From Aulosira sp. FACHB-615 (GTDB lineage: Bacteria > Cyanobacteriota > Cyanobacteriia > Cyanobacteriales > Nostocaceae): a stretch of DNA of 64,000 nt. A program made the translations under genes and the position numbers. The notes below the pieces were generated by a model. That model had not been told where the DNA came from and ran no database searches. It saw nothing but the letters and a program-made list of their open reading frames with translations. Below are positions 60,744 through 64,000 of the stretch, piece by piece. The DNA lies in assembly GCF_014698045.1 (NCBI RefSeq), contig NZ_JACJSE010000001.1, positions 434,001 to 498,000 on the forward strand, in the 5' to 3' direction. Within the stretch, counting starts at the first letter, position 1. The number at the start of each line of letters is the position of its first letter.

Positions 60744-62294
60744 ATGCCTTTATCGCGCATAGTAACGCTAATTGTTGGTCTAATTGTCATTTTGGCAATG
60801 AGCCTATGGCTGATAGATTCCCTATCACGCCTTTATTGGCAATTGTCTTATTCACCATTACTCGGTAATTTGCTGCTGTTGCTGCTGGTTGTCTTGATTG
60901 GTGGATTAGTGGCGGCGTTTGTTTATTACGTTCTGGTGCTTCAGGCTGGAGAAAAACGTTCTCGCCAAGGGCGCAGGCGGGTGACACCAGCCCAAATCCC
61001 GGCGGCAAAATCTGATGCAGCTTCCTCCACACTCCAAGCTGTGCGCCAACAAGTATCGCAAATACAAGATGAAGTCGCCCGACAAGCTTTATTAAGCCGA
61101 TCGCGGGAAATTGAAGCTAATTTAGCACGGGGTGAAATTCAAGTTGTGGTGTTCGGTACAGGAAGTGCCGGTAAAACTTCCCTGGTGAATGCGATTATGG
61201 GGCGGATGGTGGGTCAAGTCAATGCGCCAATGGGTACTACCACAGTCGGCGAAACTTATTGTTTGCGGTTGAAGGGATTAGACCGCAAAATTTTAATTAC
61301 CGACACACCGGGAATTTTAGAAGCAGGAGTCGCAGGTACAGAAAGGGAACAGTTAGCGCGAGAACTGGCGACAGCCGCAGATTTATTGTTGTTTGTGGTG
61401 GATAATGACCTGCGTCGCTCAGAATATGAACCATTGCGGGGTTTAGCAGAAATTGGCAAGCGATCGCTGTTAATTCTGAATAAAACTGACCTGTATACAG
61501 ATGAAAATAAAGAAGTGATTTTGGCACGGTTGCGTGAACGAGTCCGGGGTTTTATTTCTGCTCACGACGTGGTGGCGATCGCGGCTAACCCCCAATCGGC
61601 ACAATTAGAAACAGGGGAACTTTATCAACCAGAACCAGATATTGTCCCACTGCTGCGGCGGATGGCGGCTGTACTGCGGGCTGAGGGCGAGGATTTAGTG
61701 GCGGATAACATTTTGCTGCAATCTTTACGCCTGGGTGAAGAAGCACGTAAACTCATCGATGCCCAGCGTCGCCGCCAAGCCGATAAAATTGTTGAGCGAT
61801 TTCAATGGATTGGGGCTGGTGTCGTCTCAGTTACACCCTTACCTTTTGTAGATTTATTGGCGACAGCCGCCGTCAACGCCCAAATGGTTGTAGAAATTGG
61901 CAGAGTCTACGGCTGCGAGTTGAATATGGAACGGGGACGGGAATTAGCTTTATCTTTAGCAAAAACTATCGCTAGTTTAGGGATAGTGAAAGGCGCGATT
62001 CAATTAGTCTCCACAGCTTTGCAATTGAATGTTGCCACATTTATTATTGGCCGAGCCATTCAAGGCGTAACAGCCGCATATTTAACCCGCATTGCCGGCA
62101 AAAGTTTTATTGAATATTTTCGCCATGATCAAGATTGGGGCGACGGCGGTATGACAGAGGTAGTACAGCGCCAGTTTCAAATGAACCGCCGCGATGAGTT
62201 TATTAAAGCTTTTATTCAAGAAGCGATCGCCAAAGTTGTCAAACCTTTACAAGAAAAAGTAGAAGCCCTTGATCAAGATGAAGAAACTCATTAG
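60744..62294 (+). CDS. Membrane-bound GTPase with DUF697 domain
   Basis: 516 residues. Two N-terminal membrane helices (about 5-23 and 38-66), a GTPase domain about 125-290 with G1 GTGSAGKTS, G3 DTPG (ITDTPGILEAG) and G4 NKTD (LILNKTDLY), then a C-terminal DUF697 helical region about 325-470 (GAGVVSVTPLPFVDLLATAA, YGCELNMERGRELALSL). Related to YcjF/Era-like membrane GTPases of unknown role; often linked with envelope or chloroplast-like functions. All GTP-binding motifs look intact. Confidence 0.85.
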   Translation: MPLSRIVTLIVGLIVILAMSLWLIDSLSRLYWQLSYSPLLGNLLLLLLVVLIGGLVAAFVYYVLVLQAGEKRSRQGRRRVTPAQIPAAKSDAASSTLQAVRQQVSQIQDEVARQALLSRSREIEANLARGEIQVVVFGTGSAGKTSLVNAIMGRMVGQVNAPMGTTTVGETYCLRLKGLDRKILITDTPGILEAGVAGTEREQLARELATAADLLLFVVDNDLRRSEYEPLRGLAEIGKRSLLILNKTDLYTDENKEVILARLRERVRGFISAHDVVAIAANPQSAQLETGELYQPEPDIVPLLRRMAAVLRAEGEDLVADNILLQSLRLGEEARKLIDAQRRRQADKIVERFQWIGAGVVSVTPLPFVDLLATAAVNAQMVVEIGRVYGCELNMERGRELALSLAKTIASLGIVKGAIQLVSTALQLNVATFIIGRAIQGVTAAYLTRIAGKSFIEYFRHDQDWGDGGMTEVVQRQFQMNRRDEFIKAFIQEAIAKVVKPLQEKVEALDQDEETH

Positions 62295-62350
62295 TGCTGA
62301 GTTGGATTAGACAAGGTAGAGGGGGGAGACAAGGTAGAAATCTTGCTTCC

Positions 62351-62412
62351 GTGTCCCCCGTATCTCCCGTGTCTCCCTTGTCCCCCTTGTCCCCCGTGTC
62401 TCCCTTGTCTCC
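62351..62412. repeat. Tandem 9-mers (GTGTCTCCC/TTGTCCCCC)
   Basis: About six imperfect units downstream of the DUF697 gene; the same class as at 60451. Confidence 0.7.
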
Positions 62413-63046
62413 CTCATCCCCTAGCCCCTAACCTATTTCATTGTAAACTTTCCACTAAGTAAAAATTACGTAAGTAATGTTGCATCTTCGGATATCAGTA
62501 TTGATAAATCCTTACGTAATCAAATACAGAGAGAATTTTCACTGAGATAGTACGGAAATAGGAATTTAATCTTTTCGTAAAATAACCAGATTTTTATTGC
62601 CGTTTTCTTTTTCTACTGACAGTATGGAAATATGCAAAGGCAACGATGACAATCGAGCTTTAAGGAACTAGGGAGTTAATTAGAGATGTAAGGCAGCGAG
62701 CTAAATTAGTGTACTTATTTAATTGAGCAAGTGCGTAGCCAAAACAGCATTTCTGACATTGCAAAAGCTATTGAACCTCATAATTTCGACTTCTGCTAAT
62801 TTGCGTAAATATCGCTTGCACAGCGCGTTTTGTGCTGCTTCGACATGATGCAAATCAGTAGGAAATCACTTAAAAGAAACTACTGAGGTTATCAAGCTGA
62901 TTGATATATAACCTGCCGTTAATGCAATAACTTGATGTCTACTTTATGAACTGCTGGAAATTTCTTTCTAGTGCAGAAGTAATTTGGCAAAAAGTTTATT
63001 GACACTCCCCCATTTTATGAAACCTAATTTTGGAGAAATTCAACTC
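62413..63046. other. Intergenic, AT-rich
   Basis: 634 bp. Contains imperfect direct repeats of the type TTACGTAAG/TTACGTAAT around 62466 and 62511 but no recognised gene. Confidence 0.35.
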
Positions 63047-63676
63047 ATGCTGACAACATCTTACAAAAAACTATCTCAAGCGACTGCTGGTATTGCCCTT
63101 GGTGCTGCAATGTTAGCGACTGTGGGTAATGCTCCTGCACAGGCTGTAACTTTAAAAACATTTAATATTTCTGGACAATTCGCGCCTCAAGCTATTTCTG
63201 GTTCCACTGGAGTAGCTGTAGATTTACAGAATGGTTCTTTTTCTGGAACTTATACAGTAGATATAGACCAACTACCAACTGCTACGAGTGTCCTTTTAAA
63301 TGACTGGTCTATTGTTCTCAAAGATGCTTCTAACAATATTTTGAGAACATTTTCTAGCAGCTTGCTGGGACACACTGGTCAAGTCATGCAGAATAGTTTG
63401 CTATTTAGTAACAACATAGGTACAAACGAAGGTGAAGTCACAGAAAGTTTAGGATTAACATTTCCCTCTGGTTTTACAGGCTTACCTATGGCTGTTGCAT
63501 CTAGCGGAAGATTCAGTAGTGTTATAGATATCAACGATACTTTAACTGCTGGAAGAATAGCAATCACATCTGCAACTGTCAAACCAGTCCCAGAACCTGT
63601 TTCTACTGCTGGTGTTGCTGTGGCTGGTGTTGTGGGTTTATGGATGAAGCGTAAGCAAAAAGCACCAATAGCATAG
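63047..63676 (+). CDS. PEP-CTERM sorting-domain protein
   Basis: 209 residues from ATG at 63047 (MLTTSYKKLSQATAG), with GGAG upstream; earlier TTG/ATG starts give no signal peptide in register. Signal peptide about 1-33 (ends APAQA). The middle is a beta-rich extracellular domain without recognised family. The C-terminus has VPEPVSTAGVAVAGVVGLWM followed by KRKQK, the PEP-CTERM layout: PEP motif, one membrane helix, basic tail. Such proteins are sorted and processed by an exosortase (XrtA/EpsH), usually to extracellular polysaccharide. A terminator follows. Confidence 0.88.
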   Translation: MLTTSYKKLSQATAGIALGAAMLATVGNAPAQAVTLKTFNISGQFAPQAISGSTGVAVDLQNGSFSGTYTVDIDQLPTATSVLLNDWSIVLKDASNNILRTFSSSLLGHTGQVMQNSLLFSNNIGTNEGEVTESLGLTFPSGFTGLPMAVASSGRFSSVIDINDTLTAGRIAITSATVKPVPEPVSTAGVAVAGVVGLWMKRKQKAPIA

Positions 63677-63755
63677 TTGCATTCCTGAAAGACGGGGATA
63701 ATTCATAAACTGGATTAGCTTGATTGCAGAGTTCTTTTCTACGCAAATACGCACT

Positions 63756-63790
63756 GGGGTTCCTTCTCTCCTCGCAAAGGAACCCTTTTC
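63756..63790 (+). terminator. Rho-independent terminator of the PEP-CTERM gene
   Basis: GGGTTCCTT and AAGGAACCC (stem of 9-10 bp) followed by TTTTCTTT. Confidence 0.75.
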
Positions 63791-63806
63791 TTTGGGCTAC
63801 CAATCT

Positions 63807-63834
63807 TCCTTGTCCCCTTTGTCCCCCTTGTCTC
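63807..63834. repeat. Tandem 9-mers (CCTTGTCCC type)
   Basis: Three imperfect units at the right-hand side of the window. The last ~165 bp show nothing else. Confidence 0.6.
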
Positions 63835-64000
63835 TAAATGATGCTTAAGTCCCCTCTGAAAATATTGCCAGTAAAAACACGGCATTGATGGCTCTTTTTG
63901 CGATACTATATTCAATGTTTGGTTAATTTCGATTTATATGTAGTGCATATAGCAAAAAAAAATAAATTTGTGGATAAAAATACGTAAAAATTAATAAGCC

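Noticed and set aside
1..64000. tRNA, rRNA or tmRNA genes
   Set aside because: No cloverleaf with T-loop GGTTCGAATCC-like sequence or rRNA motif was found by eye; a tRNAscan/Infernal run would be decisive.

Overview
The window is chromosomal DNA of a filamentous, heterocyst-forming cyanobacterium (order Nostocales, Nostoc/Anabaena-like). The evidence is a full-length hetR (56030-56929), an fbp-tal-zwf-opcA operon in the order known from Nostoc, very many GCGATCGC-type (HIP1) sites, and dense short tandemly repeated repetitive (STRR) heptamer arrays. No rRNA, tRNA, CRISPR array, prophage or intact transposase gene was seen. Most of the window is ordinary core genome, separated by repeat-rich spacers.

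Layout. 0-8 kb: a partial unknown gene, two small ribbon-helix-helix paralogues (one only 50 aa), comB, a Uma2 nuclease-fold protein, a BlaI/M56-peptidase pair, a one-helix membrane protein, a TerB-like protein, rsmB and arfB. 8-20 kb: a minisatellite-encoded PPVDTYIA-repeat protein, a GH100 invertase, an M20 amidohydrolase, a pentapeptide-repeat protein, a membrane Ser/Thr kinase, a PGM1-type ATP-grasp ligase and a phosphoribulokinase-like protein. 20-30 kb: a TPR protein, a secreted haemagglutinin-type protein, phoD with a Pho box, an Orn/Lys/Arg decarboxylase, dprA and an FMN-binding oxidase-family protein. 30-33 kb: nrdJ (class II ribonucleotide reductase), split at its catalytic NPCGE motif by a 306-nt group I intron. 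33-41 kb: a small conserved protein, an RRM RNA-binding protein, the fbp-tal-zwf-opcA operon, and an RHH-type protein. 41.4-42.1 kb: five tandem copies of a small RNA gene on the minus strand, each with its own terminator and a TCCGG promoter motif. 42-54 kb: clpB, gloA, an HMA2 protein, a DSP-type phosphatase, an excisionase-like/PIN toxin-antitoxin pair, an alcohol dehydrogenase, a PiT phosphate transporter and a coiled-coil/EamA transporter fusion. 54-64 kb: a 1.5-kb leader and hetR, 2-Cys peroxiredoxin divergent from a glycogen debranching enzyme, a DUF697 GTPase and a PEP-CTERM protein.

Functional links. fbp, tal, zwf and opcA supply the oxidative pentose phosphate pathway, which gives NADPH in the dark and in heterocysts. 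Invertase and the debranching enzyme feed sugar into it. hetR and the sRNA array (architecture like the heterocyst-specific NsiR1, but not next to hetF) are both linked to nitrogen-stress differentiation. PhoD with its Pho box and PiT concern phosphate.

The best candidates for something new are the sRNA array at an unexpected locus, the group I intron in nrdJ, the STRR-derived segment inside the PiT transporter, the minisatellite-coded protein, and a family of MITE-like elements with ends AGGACTTACGCA / TGCGTAAGTCCT.
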